64,000 bases of DNA from Archangium sp. (GTDB lineage: Bacteria > Myxococcota > Myxococcia > Myxococcales > Myxococcaceae): NCBI GenBank assembly GCA_030681645.1, contig JAUXRX010000005.1, forward strand, positions 124,001 to 188,000, given 5' to 3'. The notes under the pieces are model-generated. The model was given only the letters and a program-made list of their open reading frames with translations, searched no databases and was not told where the DNA came from. This document shows, piece after piece, positions 1-9,407 of the stretch. The position numbers and the translations under genes were made by a program. Each line of letters starts with the position of its first letter. Position 1 is the stretch's first letter.

Positions 1-534
1 ACCTGGGAGTACGACGAGGCCGGGCAGCGCTTCGTGGTGGTCACTGCGCCGTGGTCCGCCGATCCCTACGACGCCACCTTCTTCGAGGGCCAGCCGTACT
101 GGATCGACTTTCTGCACGCGCTGCACGTGGGGCCCACCACGCTCGCGCTCCGGTCCGAGCTGTACCCCGGGGGCGATCCTCGCGCGTTCCGCGTCGACGC
201 CAGGGGCCGGCTCTGGGTGGAGGACTTCGAGTCGGGCCTGCTGCGGCTCGAGGGTGGCCGCTTCGTCAAGCAGCCCGGCGTGGCCACGAAGGGCTCGGGC
301 GTGGCGTACGACCTCGAGCGCAAGCGGCTGTGGCTGCTCCACTACACGCAGGGCCTGGTGCTGGTGCGCGAAGGGAAGGACCCGGAGCGCGTCGACCTGC
401 CTGAGCTCGCGAACATGCGCGACCTGTTGCTCGACCCTGCCAACGGAGACGTCTGGGTCGCGGGCTGGACCCAGCTGGTGCGGATCCGCAGTGACGGGCC
501 GGCCTGGCTCAAGCAGCGCTTCCGCGTGAAGTAG
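1..534 (+). CDS. 3'-terminal part of a beta-propeller-like protein
   Basis: The reading frame is open from the first base and stops with TAG at 532-534, so only the C-terminal 177 residues are in the window. The visible part has repeated short blade-like units with Trp and Asp-Gly turns (for example RLWVEDFESGLLRLEGG and GDVWVAGWTQLVRI), which suggests a beta-propeller such as an NHL or two-component-propeller repeat. No catalytic motif can be seen and the N-terminus is missing, so I do not assign a function. The gene lies just upstream of the glycosyltransferase on the same strand, separated by a copy of the dispersed CTCCGCTCGGG repeat. Confidence 0.7.
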   Translation, partial: TWEYDEAGQRFVVVTAPWSADPYDATFFEGQPYWIDFLHALHVGPTTLALRSELYPGGDPRAFRVDARGRLWVEDFESGLLRLEGGRFVKQPGVATKGSGVAYDLERKRLWLLHYTQGLVLVREGKDPERVDLPELANMRDLLLDPANGDVWVAGWTQLVRIRSDGPAWLKQRFRVK

Positions 535-535
535 G

Positions 536-588
536 CCCTTCGACTCCGCTCGGGTGAACGGGGCTGAACTCCGCTCGCGGTGAACGGT
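536..588 (+). repeat. Dispersed intergenic repeat family 1, copy a (tandem partial copy)
   Basis: The segment carries the core GACTCCGCTCGGGTGAACGG, followed at 566-588 by a second degenerate copy (AACTCCGCTCGCGGTGAACGG, abbreviated at its left end). The same core recurs at 7900, 29130, 49082 and 58887, always between genes and always in this orientation. Confidence 0.8.
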
Positions 589-624
589 GGTGAAGTCCGC
601 GTTCAAAGCAGGTACGGCAGCGGG

Positions 625-1707
625 GTGTCAGCGGTCGCCTTCGACGCCACTCTCTGGGACGAGCCCATCACCGGCATCGGCCTCTACACGCGCGAGCTCC
701 ACCGCGCGCTGTGTGAGACGGGCCTCGAGGTGCAGCGCTGGGGTGCAAGGCACAGCGGCGAGGCTCCGCGGGGGCGAATCAGCCGCACCGGGTGGACGCT
801 CGGTCACCTTCCCGCCTGGCTCCAGGCGCGCCAGCCTTCGCTGTACCACGCGGTGTCGAACTTCAACCTCCCGCTCCAGCGCACCCGCGGCGTGCCCTAC
901 GTGCTCACCGTGCACGACCTGGTGCCGCTGCTGTTGCCCGAGACGGTGTCGGCGCGCTTCCGCTGGCAGTTCCGGCTCTGGCTGGCGCGCAGCCTCGAGG
1001 TGGCGCAGCAGGTGATCTGCGTGAGCGAGACCACGCGCAAGAGCGTGCTCGAGCGCTTCTCCGTCAATCCCCGGAAGCTGCACGTGGTGCATCACGGCGT
1101 CGACCACGTCGAGCGCGTCGCGCCGCCCGACGTCACCACGGTGAAGTGGCTCGACGCGCTGGGGCTCGAGACGCCCTGGGTGCTCTACGCGGGCGCGCTC
1201 GACGCGCGGAAGAACGTCGAGCTGGTGCTGCGCGCGATCGAGCGGCTCCACGACGGCGGCCAGCGCGTCACCCTCGTGCTCGCCGGCCAGCGCTGGTTCG
1301 GTTCCGGTCGCATCGAGCAGGAGCTGCGCCGCGTGCGCGACCGCGGCGTCGACGTGCGGCCGCTGGGCTACCTGGCGGACCCCGTCTTCTACGCGCTGAT
1401 GAAGCGGGCGGGCGTGTTCATCTTTCCCTCGCGCTACGAGGGCTTCGGCCTGCCGCCGCTCGAGGCGATGCGGCTGGGCGTGCCCACCATCATCAGCACC
1501 GAGGGCTCGCTGCCGGAGATCTGCGGCGACGGCGCGGCGCAGGTCGCCCCGGACGACGTGAACGGACTCGCCGAGCTGCTCTCGTCGTGGCTGACCTCGA
1601 GCTCCGAGCGCGAGCGGTGGGCGGGCAAGGCGAAGGCGCGCGCCGCGGACTTCTCGTGGCGAAACGCCGCACGGCTGACCGCGAGCCTCTACTCCGCGCT
1701 GCGCTGA
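625..1707 (+). CDS. GT-B glycosyltransferase, GT4 family
   Basis: This 360-residue protein is a family-4-type glycosyltransferase that retains the anomeric configuration and normally transfers a sugar from a nucleotide diphosphate donor. The N-terminal Rossmann half has the usual Gly-rich acceptor-side opening (ITGIGLYTRELHRAL). The C-terminal half has the donor-site stretch FPSRYEGFGLPPLEAMRLG with the E-x7-E pair at about Glu272 and Glu280. The segment VLYAGALDARKNVELVLRAI is the typical start of the second domain. I chose GTG 625 because it begins the conserved first strand; a GTG at 580 would add 15 residues that fall inside the repeat. The stop directly abuts the convergent STAS gene. 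The acceptor is not known, but an exopolysaccharide or lipopolysaccharide role is likely. Confidence 0.85.
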   Translation: MSAVAFDATLWDEPITGIGLYTRELHRALCETGLEVQRWGARHSGEAPRGRISRTGWTLGHLPAWLQARQPSLYHAVSNFNLPLQRTRGVPYVLTVHDLVPLLLPETVSARFRWQFRLWLARSLEVAQQVICVSETTRKSVLERFSVNPRKLHVVHHGVDHVERVAPPDVTTVKWLDALGLETPWVLYAGALDARKNVELVLRAIERLHDGGQRVTLVLAGQRWFGSGRIEQELRRVRDRGVDVRPLGYLADPVFYALMKRAGVFIFPSRYEGFGLPPLEAMRLGVPTIISTEGSLPEICGDGAAQVAPDDVNGLAELLSSWLTSSSERERWAGKAKARAADFSWRNAARLTASLYSALR

Positions 1708-2196
1708 CTACTGGCGCTGCTTCGAGACGGCCTGCTCCAACACCTCGACCACGTCGCTGAAGCGGTTCTTGTTGCGCTCGTCGACGTCGGACAGCTCCTT
1801 GTGCGCACCCAGCATCACCGACGCCATGCCTTCGCCGTGCTTGAGCGGGGGCTGCACCGGGGTGAGCGGCAGCTCCTCGGGCGGGTCGAGCATGCTGGTG
1901 AGGGTGAAGAGCTTGTCGAACTGCATGGCGCGCAGGCACTGGGCCACCTGCCCCTCGGGGCAGAGGATGACCGCGCGCCGGCTGAAGTGGGTGAGGCTGT
2001 GGCGGCCGATCGACGCGAGCAGGCCCAGGCCCGTGCTGTCGATGCTGGGCACGCCCCGCAGGTCGATCACCATCGTGTCCCCCATCTGCGGAATCACGAC
2101 CTGGTCGAGGAAGGCCTTGAGCTCGCGGCACTCGGTGTACCGAATGGCCTCTTCGAACGAGAGCCACGAGAGCTGATCACGGTGTCCGTATCGCAT
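1708..2196 (-). CDS. STAS-domain anti-sigma factor antagonist-like protein
   Basis: The 162-residue protein has a STAS domain in its first 110 residues. The signature DLRGVPSIDSTGLGLLASIG is clear, and Ser54 sits where SpoIIAA-type antagonists are phosphorylated. The C-terminal 50 residues are a charged tail ending in a predicted helix (RFSDVVEVLEQAVSK). The gene starts inside the 3' end of the phosphatase gene (20-base overlap at 2177-2196), so the two are translationally coupled. The expected arrangement is a partner switch in which the PP2C protein dephosphorylates the STAS Ser. No anti-sigma HPK-like kinase is next to it; the Ser/Thr kinase upstream or a remote kinase could supply that activity. 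That last point is inference. Confidence 0.85.
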   Translation of the reverse strand: MRYGHRDQLSWLSFEEAIRYTECRELKAFLDQVVIPQMGDTMVIDLRGVPSIDSTGLGLLASIGRHSLTHFSRRAVILCPEGQVAQCLRAMQFDKLFTLTSMLDPPEELPLTPVQPPLKHGEGMASVMLGAHKELSDVDERNKNRFSDVVEVLEQAVSKQRQ

Positions 2197-3349
2197 GGGC
2201 CCCTCCCCTCTTCAGCATCATCACCGCCACGTCGTCCGGCCGCACGGAGTTCGCCCCCAGGGACAGCGCCTTGACCAATTCCGCGGCCGAGCCCGCCCGC
2301 CGCGCAGCCTCTGCGATGCGCTGGCTCTTCTCGTCGACCGTGCCCGGCCCCATCACCTCGAACACCCCGTCGGTGCACGCGACCAGGGTGGCATCGGAGG
2401 TGAGCTCGTACGAGCGCTCCTCGTATTCGGCGGTGGTCATCAGCCCCAGGGGCATGCCGGGCAGCTCGAGCGCCAGCGCCTTCTCTCCCTGGATCAGCAC
2501 CGGCCAGGGGAAACAGCCGGCGTTGGCGCAGCGCAGCTGGTGCCGTTCCTCGTCGACGAGGCCGTAGAAGAGCGCCACGTGTTTCTCGTGACCCTGGTGG
2601 AGCAGCGCCCCGTTGAGCTCCTTGAGGAAGCGCGAGGGCGCCAGAATGCCCGCGTCGCCGTTGTGCGCGGCCAGCACCTGGCGATCGACGAGCGTGCGCA
2701 GCATCACCGTCACCAGCGCCGAGGGCACGCCGTGACCCGCGACGTCGGCCAGGTAGAAGCCCCAGCGCTTGGAATCGAGGTTGAACGTGTCGAGGAAGTC
2801 ACCGCTCAGGTACGACGAGGGCAGCAGCTCGCGGGTGAGGGTGAAGCTGCCCAACCGGCGCCCATTCTCGGGGAGCAGGCCCAGCTGCAGCCGGCGCCCT
2901 GCCTCCTGATCATCGGCCAGCTCGCGGTACACCGCCTCGAGCTTCTGCCGTTGCCGCTGGTTCTCGCGGATCAGCTCGGCCTTCTCGAGCGCCTTGCTCA
3001 CCGCCAGCTGCAGCACCGCCATCCCGGCGATCGGCTTGCTGATGTAGTCCCACGCGCCCAGGCGCAGCGCGCTCACCGCGTCGTTGAGCAGGCCCTCGCC
3101 CGACATCACCACGACCGGAAGCAGGGGATAGCGCTCGCGCAGCACGCTGAGCACGCCCAGCCCGTCCAGGTGAGGCATGCGCAGATCACACACCACCAGG
3201 TCCGGCAGGTTGGCTGCGACGGCCTCCAGGCCTTCCACGCCGTTACCCGCGCCCGACGCCTCGTACCCGAGGTGCACCAGCTGGCGCTGCACGAGCACGC
3301 GCACATCTTCGGCATCGTCGATGACGAGGATCCGCTTCAGGGCTTCCAT
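2177..3349 (-). CDS. Response regulator with PP2C/SpoIIE-type phosphatase output (RsbU-like)
   Basis: A 390-residue cytoplasmic protein with an intact receiver domain (about 5-125) and a PP2C/SpoIIE phosphatase domain (about 165-385). The receiver keeps the acid pair Asp11/Asp12, the phospho-acceptor Asp55 in LVVCDLRMP and Lys105 in YISKPI. A coiled linker (about 118-150) follows. The phosphatase has metal-ligand stretches SGDFLDTF (Asp184) and LADVAGHGVPSAL (Asp202), and a late ACTDGVFEVMG. This layout matches response regulators that control STAS antagonists by dephosphorylation. The target is most likely the overlapping STAS protein immediately downstream. The start is an ATG at 3349. Confidence 0.9.
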   Translation of the reverse strand: MEALKRILVIDDAEDVRVLVQRQLVHLGYEASGAGNGVEGLEAVAANLPDLVVCDLRMPHLDGLGVLSVLRERYPLLPVVVMSGEGLLNDAVSALRLGAWDYISKPIAGMAVLQLAVSKALEKAELIRENQRQRQKLEAVYRELADDQEAGRRLQLGLLPENGRRLGSFTLTRELLPSSYLSGDFLDTFNLDSKRWGFYLADVAGHGVPSALVTVMLRTLVDRQVLAAHNGDAGILAPSRFLKELNGALLHQGHEKHVALFYGLVDEERHQLRCANAGCFPWPVLIQGEKALALELPGMPLGLMTTAEYEERSYELTSDATLVACTDGVFEVMGPGTVDEKSQRIAEAARRAGSAAELVKALSLGANSVRPDDVAVMMLKRGGAHAIRTP

Positions 3350-3419
3350 GGCTGACCAAACCCTAACGGGCCTCGACGCCCAGTGCGTGACTTGGTGCGT
3401 CGTGACAATGGGGAGCCAC

Positions 3420-6320
3420 TCACGGGTGCAGGTGGTGGGCGACGCGATCGCTCCCCACTACCAAGAGCGAGTCTTCGGTGAAGGCGACGAGCAACACGTC
3501 GCCCGAATCGCCGGGGACCTGCCCGAGCAGCGCGCCGTCAGGGGCGGACAGCAGGTACGCGCTCCCATCGTCGCTGCCGGCGGCGAGCAACTTTCCTTCG
3601 GCATGGAAGTCGAGGGTCGAGACGCGCGCCGCCGGCTGGTTCCACGTGCGCAGCACCTTCGCGGCGGCGAGATCCCACAGCGTGACCCGGCCATCGGTCG
3701 AACCGGCGGCGAGGAACGCGTCGTCGGGTGAGAAGGCGAGCGCCGTCACCGCGCCGTCGATGGGGTCGAGCGCGCGCTGCTTTTCCTTTCCCGTGGCCGC
3801 GTCGAACAGCGACACGTGCTTGTCGTCGCGGCCCACCGCGAGCGTCTTGCCGTCGTTGGAGAACGCGAGCGAGCGCACCAGCGTGTCCTTCTCGCGGGAG
3901 ATCTCCTTGTTGAAGCCGAGGCTCCACAGCACCCGGGTGCCATCGTCGGCGGCCCAGGCGGCGGAGTCACCCGTGCGCGAGGTGGCGATCGCCACCACCC
4001 GGGCCCCGCCGATGGTGTCGAGGATCTCCACCGAGCCGTTCCAGCGCTGCGCCAGCACCTGGCCGTCATCACCCGCGGAGAGGAAGCGGATGCTGTCGGC
4101 TGCCTCGGGGCCGTACACCCGGGCCACGCCGCGCACCGGGCCGCTGTGACGCGCCTCGAGATCGCGCACCTCGCCCGATTCGGGATCGAGCCGGCGGAGG
4201 TGGCCATCGCGGTAGCCCGTGACCAGTCCACCTTTCGGCCACCAGGCGTGCGCCGAGGGCACGCCGATCGCGTCTGGCGGGCTCGCGCGCGCGGGCAAGC
4301 GCCACGCCTCGAGCCGCCGCTGCGTGGTGGCGACCACGAGCCTTCCGTCGGGCGTGGCGGCGAGCGCCTGCACCCCGGGCGCGAAGCCCGAGAGCATTCC
4401 CTCGAGCGTACCGTCGGCGAACCACCAGCGCACGGTGCCGTCGGCGCTGCCGCTCACCAGCCGCGCGGGCGTGGCGCCATCTGCGGGGACCACGGCGAGC
4501 GCGGTGACGTCGTCGCGATGGCCTGACGAGACGCGGCTCGCCTCGCCGTCGTGCACCACCAGCACCGAGCGCTCCACGCCGAGCACGAGATCTCTCGCGG
4601 TGAGCACCGCCACGGCGCCCACGTGGCGATCGAGCTCCATCGGCATCGGGCCGCTCACCCGAAACAGCCCCTCGGAGACCGACGCCACCTGCCCCGGAGA
4701 AGCGGCCAGTGCAGAGACGAGGCGGGGGTGCTTCGTCACCTGGGTGAGGGTTCCGTCTTCCGCGACGCGCATCACCTCACCGTCGGCGAGGCCCACCAGC
4801 ACCTCGACCCCGTCGAACGCGAGCGAGCGGATACCGGCCGAGAAGCCGTCGACGTGGCGCAGCTCCTTCTTCGCGGCGACGTCCCAGTAATGGAGCTGGC
4901 GATCATCGCCGCCCGAGATGAGCCGGTCGTCGTCGAGCGCGAGCACCGCGTGCTGCCAACCCCGGGGGCCGACAGACAGCTCGCCTTGTGGCGCGCCATC
5001 GGGGCCGAAGAGCGTGAGCCCGTTGAGCGTGGCGCAGGCGATGGTCGTGCCGACCGCGGCGAGCGAGGAACACCCGGCCGGCACCTTCACCGCCCACAAC
5101 GTCTCGGGCACGCCTCGCTCTTCGGCCAGCCAGAGCACCCCGCGCGCGAGCGGGTGGAGCTGCACCGGCGCGGCCGTCTTCTTCGCCAGCAACGTGTCGC
5201 GATCGCGGAACGCCGCGAGCGCGGCCAGGGCCTGGGCGTCGGCCGAGGCGCGCTGGGCGTCATCGACGGCGATGCGGGCGTCGCGGCGGGCGTCGTCGAC
5301 GCGCACCGAAGAGGCGACCCCCCACACCCCAAAGCCCAGCGCGAACACGCCGAGCGCTGCCGCGGTGGCGATCAACCCCACGGGCCTGGGCGCGCGCGCC
5401 CGCTGCGCCGCTTCCAGCGCGTCGGCCATCGCGCCGGCGTCGGGGTAGCGCTTGCCGGGGTCCCGCTCGAGGGCCTTGTCCACCACGGCCAGCAGGGCAG
5501 GCGGCGCCCCCGGCTCGCGCTCCCGCACCTTCGGAATGGGGCTGGTGCGCACCGCGTCGAGGATCTGCGTGGGCCCGGAGCCGTCGAAGGGCAGCTTGCC
5601 GGTGAGCAGCTCGTAGAGCATCACCCCCAGCGCCCACACGTCGCTGCGGGCGTCGACGAAGGCGCCGGCCGCCTGCTCGGGGGCCATGTACGAGGGCGTA
5701 CCAGCGAGCACGCCGCCCTCGATGGGCTCGTTGCCGACGATGGCCAGGCCCCAGTCGATCACCTGCGTCTCGCCGAAGCGGCTGACCATCACGTTCTCGG
5801 GCTTGAGGTCGCGATGCACCACGCCCTTGCTGTGCGCGAAGCCGACGGTCTGCACCACGTCGATGAAGTGAGAGAGCAGCGCCAGGCGCTCTTCGAGGTT
5901 GGCGCAGGCGTGCAGCTCGGCGGCGAGCGAGCGGCCGCGGATGCGGCGCATCGAATAATACGGTGCGCCGTCGGCGCGGCGGCCCAGCTCGTACACCGGC
6001 ACCACGCCCGGGTGCTCGAGCAGGGCGAGCACCCTCGCCTCGCGCACGAAGAGGTTCTCGAGCAGCGGCCCGGTCGAGCTGCGTTCAGCGGTGTGCTCGA
6101 GCAGCAGCTCCTTCACCGCCACCTCGCGATGGAGGTGGGTGTCGACCAGCGTCACCACCCGCCCCATGCCGCCGCGCCCCAGCTCGGGATCGGTCTGGCC
6201 GGGGGGGTTCTCGTAGCGGCCAGGGGCGAGCGTGGGCAGCACGTGCCGCGCCCCGCTCGAAGGGGCGCTGCCCGGCTTCGTGGGGAGGGTCTTTCCAAGC
6301 TCGTCGTCGCGTTCCGTCAC
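3420..6320 (-). CDS. Hanks-type Ser/Thr protein kinase with WD40 sensor domain
   Basis: A 966-residue transmembrane kinase. The kinase domain (about 44-305) has the Gly loop LGRGGMGRV, Lys70 in [17 protein letters not shown] at 169-176, DWG in place of DFG at 189-191 and APE near 213. One hydrophobic segment (about 313-336) leads to a WD40/beta-propeller C-terminal part (about 400-965) with repeats such as [13 protein letters not shown] and [14 protein letters not shown]. The topology suggests a cytoplasmic kinase and an exported propeller that senses a ligand or organises partners. The start is GTG 6320. It is divergent from the VWA gene. DWG also occurs in the kinase at 23347, so it appears to be a subfamily trait rather than inactivation. 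Confidence 0.93.
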   Translation of the reverse strand: MTERDDELGKTLPTKPGSAPSSGARHVLPTLAPGRYENPPGQTDPELGRGGMGRVVTLVDTHLHREVAVKELLLEHTAERSSTGPLLENLFVREARVLALLEHPGVVPVYELGRRADGAPYYSMRRIRGRSLAAELHACANLEERLALLSHFIDVVQTVGFAHSKGVVHRDLKPENVMVSRFGETQVIDWGLAIVGNEPIEGGVLAGTPSYMAPEQAAGAFVDARSDVWALGVMLYELLTGKLPFDGSGPTQILDAVRTSPIPKVREREPGAPPALLAVVDKALERDPGKRYPDAGAMADALEAAQRARAPRPVGLIATAAALGVFALGFGVWGVASSVRVDDARRDARIAVDDAQRASADAQALAALAAFRDRDTLLAKKTAAPVQLHPLARGVLWLAEERGVPETLWAVKVPAGCSSLAAVGTTIACATLNGLTLFGPDGAPQGELSVGPRGWQHAVLALDDDRLISGGDDRQLHYWDVAAKKELRHVDGFSAGIRSLAFDGVEVLVGLADGEVMRVAEDGTLTQVTKHPRLVSALAASPGQVASVSEGLFRVSGPMPMELDRHVGAVAVLTARDLVLGVERSVLVVHDGEASRVSSGHRDDVTALAVVPADGATPARLVSGSADGTVRWWFADGTLEGMLSGFAPGVQALAATPDGRLVVATTQRRLEAWRLPARASPPDAIGVPSAHAWWPKGGLVTGYRDGHLRRLDPESGEVRDLEARHSGPVRGVARVYGPEAADSIRFLSAGDDGQVLAQRWNGSVEILDTIGGARVVAIATSRTGDSAAWAADDGTRVLWSLGFNKEISREKDTLVRSLAFSNDGKTLAVGRDDKHVSLFDAATGKEKQRALDPIDGAVTALAFSPDDAFLAAGSTDGRVTLWDLAAAKVLRTWNQPAARVSTLDFHAEGKLLAAGSDDGSAYLLSAPDGALLGQVPGDSGDVLLVAFTEDSLLVVGSDRVAHHLHP

Positions 6321-6423
6321 TGGGGCCCCCGAAGTGCTACCGAACCGCGCGATTCTTGGTCGTTTTTGGTGAATTCACCACCGCTCAGATCCGTTGGGCG
6401 GGCCCGCGCGTTTCACTGCGACC

Positions 6424-7869
6424 ATGAACCGGACGAGCGCTTTCCTTGGTGCAGCGGCTGTTCTTCTCCTTCTCGCCGTGGTGGTGGGCCTGCCCCGCCT
6501 GTCGCCGGCGCCCACGGTGAGCCCACCTGCGCCCACACCGGTGGTGAACGCCCCGCCCGCGCCTCCCCCGGTGGTGCCGGCGCCGGTCGCCAACCCGGGC
6601 TCGCTCTCGCTGACGGGCCGGCTCTCGCATCCGTACCTGGTGCCGGGCACCAGCGACGTCTTCGCCACCCTCGAGGTGAGCGCGGTCGACGTGCCGGGGG
6701 CCAAGCGCGCGCCGGTGAACCTGGCGGTGGTGATCGATCGCTCCGGCTCGATGTCGGGCGCGAAGATCGAGAACGCGCGCCGCGCCGCGCAGCGCCTGGT
6801 GGACCTGCTGGGCGACGAAGACCGCATCTCGGTGGTGCACTTCGGCACCGACGTGAGCGCCCTGGGCGGCGTCTTCGCCACCGAAGAGAACAAGCTCAAG
6901 CTGCGCCGCTACATCGCGAACATCGGCGACGAGGGTGGCACCAACATCGGTGACGGCCTGGCGGTGGGGCTCAAGCACCTCGAGCGCGCGAAGTCGGACT
7001 TCCGGGTCAACCGCCTGCTGCTGCTGTCCGACGGTCAGCCCACGGTGGGCATCACCAGCACCCAGGGCCTGACCAACGTGGTGCGCCGCATTCGCGACGC
7101 GGGCGTCTCGGTGACCTCGCTGGGCCTGGGCTCGGACTTCAACGAAGACCTGATGCAGCGCCTGGCCGACGTGGGTGGCGGCTCGTACGGCTTCATCAGC
7201 AACGCGTCGGCGACCGCCGCGATCTTCCAGCGCGATCTCGAGCAGGCCGGCACCATGGTGGCGCGCACCGCGAGCCTGACCTTCACCCTGCCCGACGGCG
7301 TGCGCTTCGTGGAGGTCTACGGCCGCCCGGTCTCGCAGCTGGGCAACACCGTCACCATCACCCTCCCCGACTTCTCGGCGCGCCAGGTGGAGAAGCTGGT
7401 GGTGCACCTCACCGCCTCGCCCTCCGTGCGCAACGGCACCGTGGACATCGCCGGCTTCCAGCTCGCGTACACCGATCTGCTCACCGAGAAGCCGGCCGAC
7501 GCGCGGCTCTCGCTGGCGGCGATGGTGACCGAAGACAGCACCCTGGCGCTGGGCAAGCGCGACAAGGCGGCGGTGGTGGTCGCCACCAGGGCGCGCGCCG
7601 CGGTGAACTACCAGAAGGCGGCCGAGGCCCTCGATCGCGGCGACTTCGGCGGAGCCAAGCGCTTCGTGAAGGACAACGACGCCATCTTCTTCGAGGCCGA
7701 CGCCGTCGCCGGCGAGGGCTCGATGGCCGACGAGCGGGCTACCAACTCGACCATCTACGGCCTCTCGAACAACGCGCCGTCGGCCGCCCCCGAGCAGCGC
7801 CGCGAAGCGGTGAAGCAGATGAAGACCGAGTCGCTTCGTTCGAGCGGCCGCGGGGCGTCGATCTACTGA
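6424..7869 (+). CDS. VWA-domain exported protein
   Basis: A 481-residue protein with an N-terminal signal-anchor (SAFLGAAAVLLLLAVVVGLP), then a Pro/Val-rich spacer and a von Willebrand type A domain (about 90-260). The metal-ion site DxSxS is seen at Asp105, Ser107 and Ser109 (VIDRSGSMSG), with a later LLLSDGQPTVG. The region after the VWA domain resembles the C-terminal part of bacterial VIT/VWA (inter-alpha-trypsin inhibitor heavy chain-like) proteins. Its role is probably adhesion or assembly at the cell envelope. I chose ATG 6424 because it starts directly before the hydrophobic segment; an upstream TTG at 6394 adds only a charged stub. It is divergently arranged from the WD40 kinase. Confidence 0.88.
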   Translation: MNRTSAFLGAAAVLLLLAVVVGLPRLSPAPTVSPPAPTPVVNAPPAPPPVVPAPVANPGSLSLTGRLSHPYLVPGTSDVFATLEVSAVDVPGAKRAPVNLAVVIDRSGSMSGAKIENARRAAQRLVDLLGDEDRISVVHFGTDVSALGGVFATEENKLKLRRYIANIGDEGGTNIGDGLAVGLKHLERAKSDFRVNRLLLLSDGQPTVGITSTQGLTNVVRRIRDAGVSVTSLGLGSDFNEDLMQRLADVGGGSYGFISNASATAAIFQRDLEQAGTMVARTASLTFTLPDGVRFVEVYGRPVSQLGNTVTITLPDFSARQVEKLVVHLTASPSVRNGTVDIAGFQLAYTDLLTEKPADARLSLAAMVTEDSTLALGKRDKAAVVVATRARAAVNYQKAAEALDRGDFGGAKRFVKDNDAIFFEADAVAGEGSMADERATNSTIYGLSNNAPSAAPEQRREAVKQMKTESLRSSGRGASIY

Positions 7870-7899
7870 GCAGCCTGGTCCAATGAATCGAGGGGCGCG

Positions 7900-7924
7900 T
7901 CTCGACTTCGCTCGACGTGAACGG
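7900..7924 (+). repeat. Dispersed intergenic repeat family 1, copy b (degenerate)
   Basis: The sequence TCGACTTCGCTCGACGTGAACGG differs by a few bases from the family consensus and has the same orientation as the other four copies. It lies 30 bases after the VWA gene. Confidence 0.65.
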
Positions 7925-8002
7925 GACTCTCGAGCATCGGTCAGATGACCGACGGGCGTCCGGCCGATGCCCCGTCGGCCCGCCGGCTGCTCTGCTGTGC
8001 GC

Positions 8003-8167
8003 ATGCCCGGGTTCCTCGTCCTCGCCTGTCCGCCTCCTGATTCGGTGCTCTGGGAGATGCACCTCCGGGAGCTGGGCGCCCTGCTGCTGATCGTCTTTCC
8101 CTTCACCCTGCTGCTCTGCTTCTCCATCGCCGTGGGAATCCACGCCAGTCAGACCCTGTCGCGCTGA
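8003..8167 (+). CDS. Possible small membrane protein
   Basis: A 54-codon frame starting at ATG 8003 (or ATG 8057) contains one strong hydrophobic helix, LGALLLIVFPFTLLLCFSIA, followed by a short polar tail. It lies in the 338-base gap between the VWA gene and the Cys-rich lipoprotein gene, on the same strand as both. There is no clear ribosome site for ATG 8003; ATG 8057 has GGGAG very close upstream. I do not recognise a family. It could be a real single-pass peptide or chance coding in GC-rich DNA. The rest of the gap (7870-8002) holds only repeat copy b. Confidence 0.35.
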   Translation: MPGFLVLACPPPDSVLWEMHLRELGALLLIVFPFTLLLCFSIAVGIHASQTLSR

Positions 8168-8207
8168 CTGAATTGACAGACAAGGGTCGCACCTCCACTG
8201 TTCGCGT

Positions 8208-9407
8208 GTGCGCATCGCCGGTCTCTTCGCTCTCGCCCTGCTCCTCTCCGCCTGCGGAAAGAAGCCCTGCAAGATCCACAGTGACTGCAGCGAAACCGAA
8301 CGCTGCGTCGCCAACGAGTGCACGGTCATCTGCCGCACCGATCGCGACTGCGAAGCAACGGGAGGCCGCTGCCTCTTCGGCGACTGCCAACTCGGGGGAA
8401 GCGGCGGCGGCGCTGCGTCGGGAGGCGGAGCCGGCGGGGGCGGCGGAACCATCGACTCCGGAACGGACTCCGGAATGGACTCTGGAACCGACGCCGGCCG
8501 CGACGCGGGCTTCGACGCAGGTCTCCCCGACGCGGGCTTCGACGCCGGGCTGCCAGACGCAGGCTTCGACGCGGGCGCGGAAGAAGACGCAGGCCTCCCC
8601 GACGCAGGCTTCGACGCCGGAATCGAAGACGCCGGCAGCCCCGTCGGCCAGTACGGCGACGGCTGCAACACGGGCCGCGACTGCGCCTCGAACCTCTGCA
8701 TCGGCACGCCCGCGGGCCTGAAGATGTGCACCATCCAGTGCGCGAGCGAGAGCGCCTGCACCCAGGGCCACGCCTGCCTCCCGGTGCAGGACACGAGCGG
8801 CACCATCAACATCTGCGTGCCCTCCGACTCGGGCCGTTCCTGCCCTTCCGGCTCGCCCGCGCCGTGCATCGCCGGCATCTGCCTGCTGCACCCCGGCAGC
8901 GTCTCGCTCTCGGTCTGCACCACCCCGTGCGAGTCGACGCACTCGTGCCCGATCGGCTTCTCGTGCTCGCTGGTGCAGGTGGGCGCCAACATGCAGAAGG
9001 TCTGCTCTCCGGTGGCGTCGATGTGCAACGTGCAGGGGAACACCACCCAGTGCATCAGCCGGTGGTGCTCGACCCAGCCTCAGGTGCCCACCAGCGGCAT
9101 CTGCACCGGCAGCTGCAGCGCCGCGACAGACTGTCCCCCGGGTTGGGCGTGCGGCCTCGACGACAACGGTGGCGCAGGCGTGGTCGATCGCTGCCAGCCC
9201 ATCGGCATGACCTGCAACGTCAACACCGGCGGCTTCAACAACTGCTACTCGAAGACCTGCGCGACGGGCACGCCGCAGGGCGACTACTGCACCGCCTTCT
9301 GCATGGACGGCCTGGGCAACCAGCAGGCGGCGCGGTGTCCGCCCGGCTGGGTGTGCCTCGACGAAGGCACGGCGGGCAACCCGCTCTGGGTCTGCGAGCA
9401 GCCTTAG
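8208..9407 (+). CDS. Cys-rich surface lipoprotein with Asp-Ala-Gly linker
   Basis: A 399-residue lipoprotein. The signal peptide ends in LLLSAC with the lipid-bearing Cys16. An N-terminal Cys-rich module (about 20-65, CxxxSDCxxxERCxxxxC spacing) is followed by a low-complexity linker (about 70-150) made of GGG and repeated DAGFDAG/LPDAG units. The C-terminal half has many regularly spaced Cys pairs, with recurring blocks of the type C-x-S-D-C-P-x-G-x-x-C. This architecture is common in secreted myxobacterial lipoproteins of unknown function; disulfide-rich adhesin or scaffold roles are possible. The start is GTG 8208. Its stop codon overlaps the stop of the convergent outer-membrane protein gene by four bases. 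Confidence 0.85.
   Translation: MRIAGLFALALLLSACGKKPCKIHSDCSETERCVANECTVICRTDRDCEATGGRCLFGDCQLGGSGGGAASGGGAGGGGGTIDSGTDSGMDSGTDAGRDAGFDAGLPDAGFDAGLPDAGFDAGAEEDAGLPDAGFDAGIEDAGSPVGQYGDGCNTGRDCASNLCIGTPAGLKMCTIQCASESACTQGHACLPVQDTSGTINICVPSDSGRSCPSGSPAPCIAGICLLHPGSVSLSVCTTPCESTHSCPIGFSCSLVQVGANMQKVCSPVASMCNVQGNTTQCISRWCSTQPQVPTSGICTGSCSAATDCPPGWACGLDDNGGAGVVDRCQPIGMTCNVNTGGFNNCYSKTCATGTPQGDYCTAFCMDGLGNQQAARCPPGWVCLDEGTAGNPLWVCEQP

Noticed and set aside
4551..6953. 800-codon plus-strand frame opposite the WD40 kinase
   Set aside because: It is a shadow of the kinase on the other strand, with His/Arg/Gly-rich translation and no motif; this is common at such high GC3.
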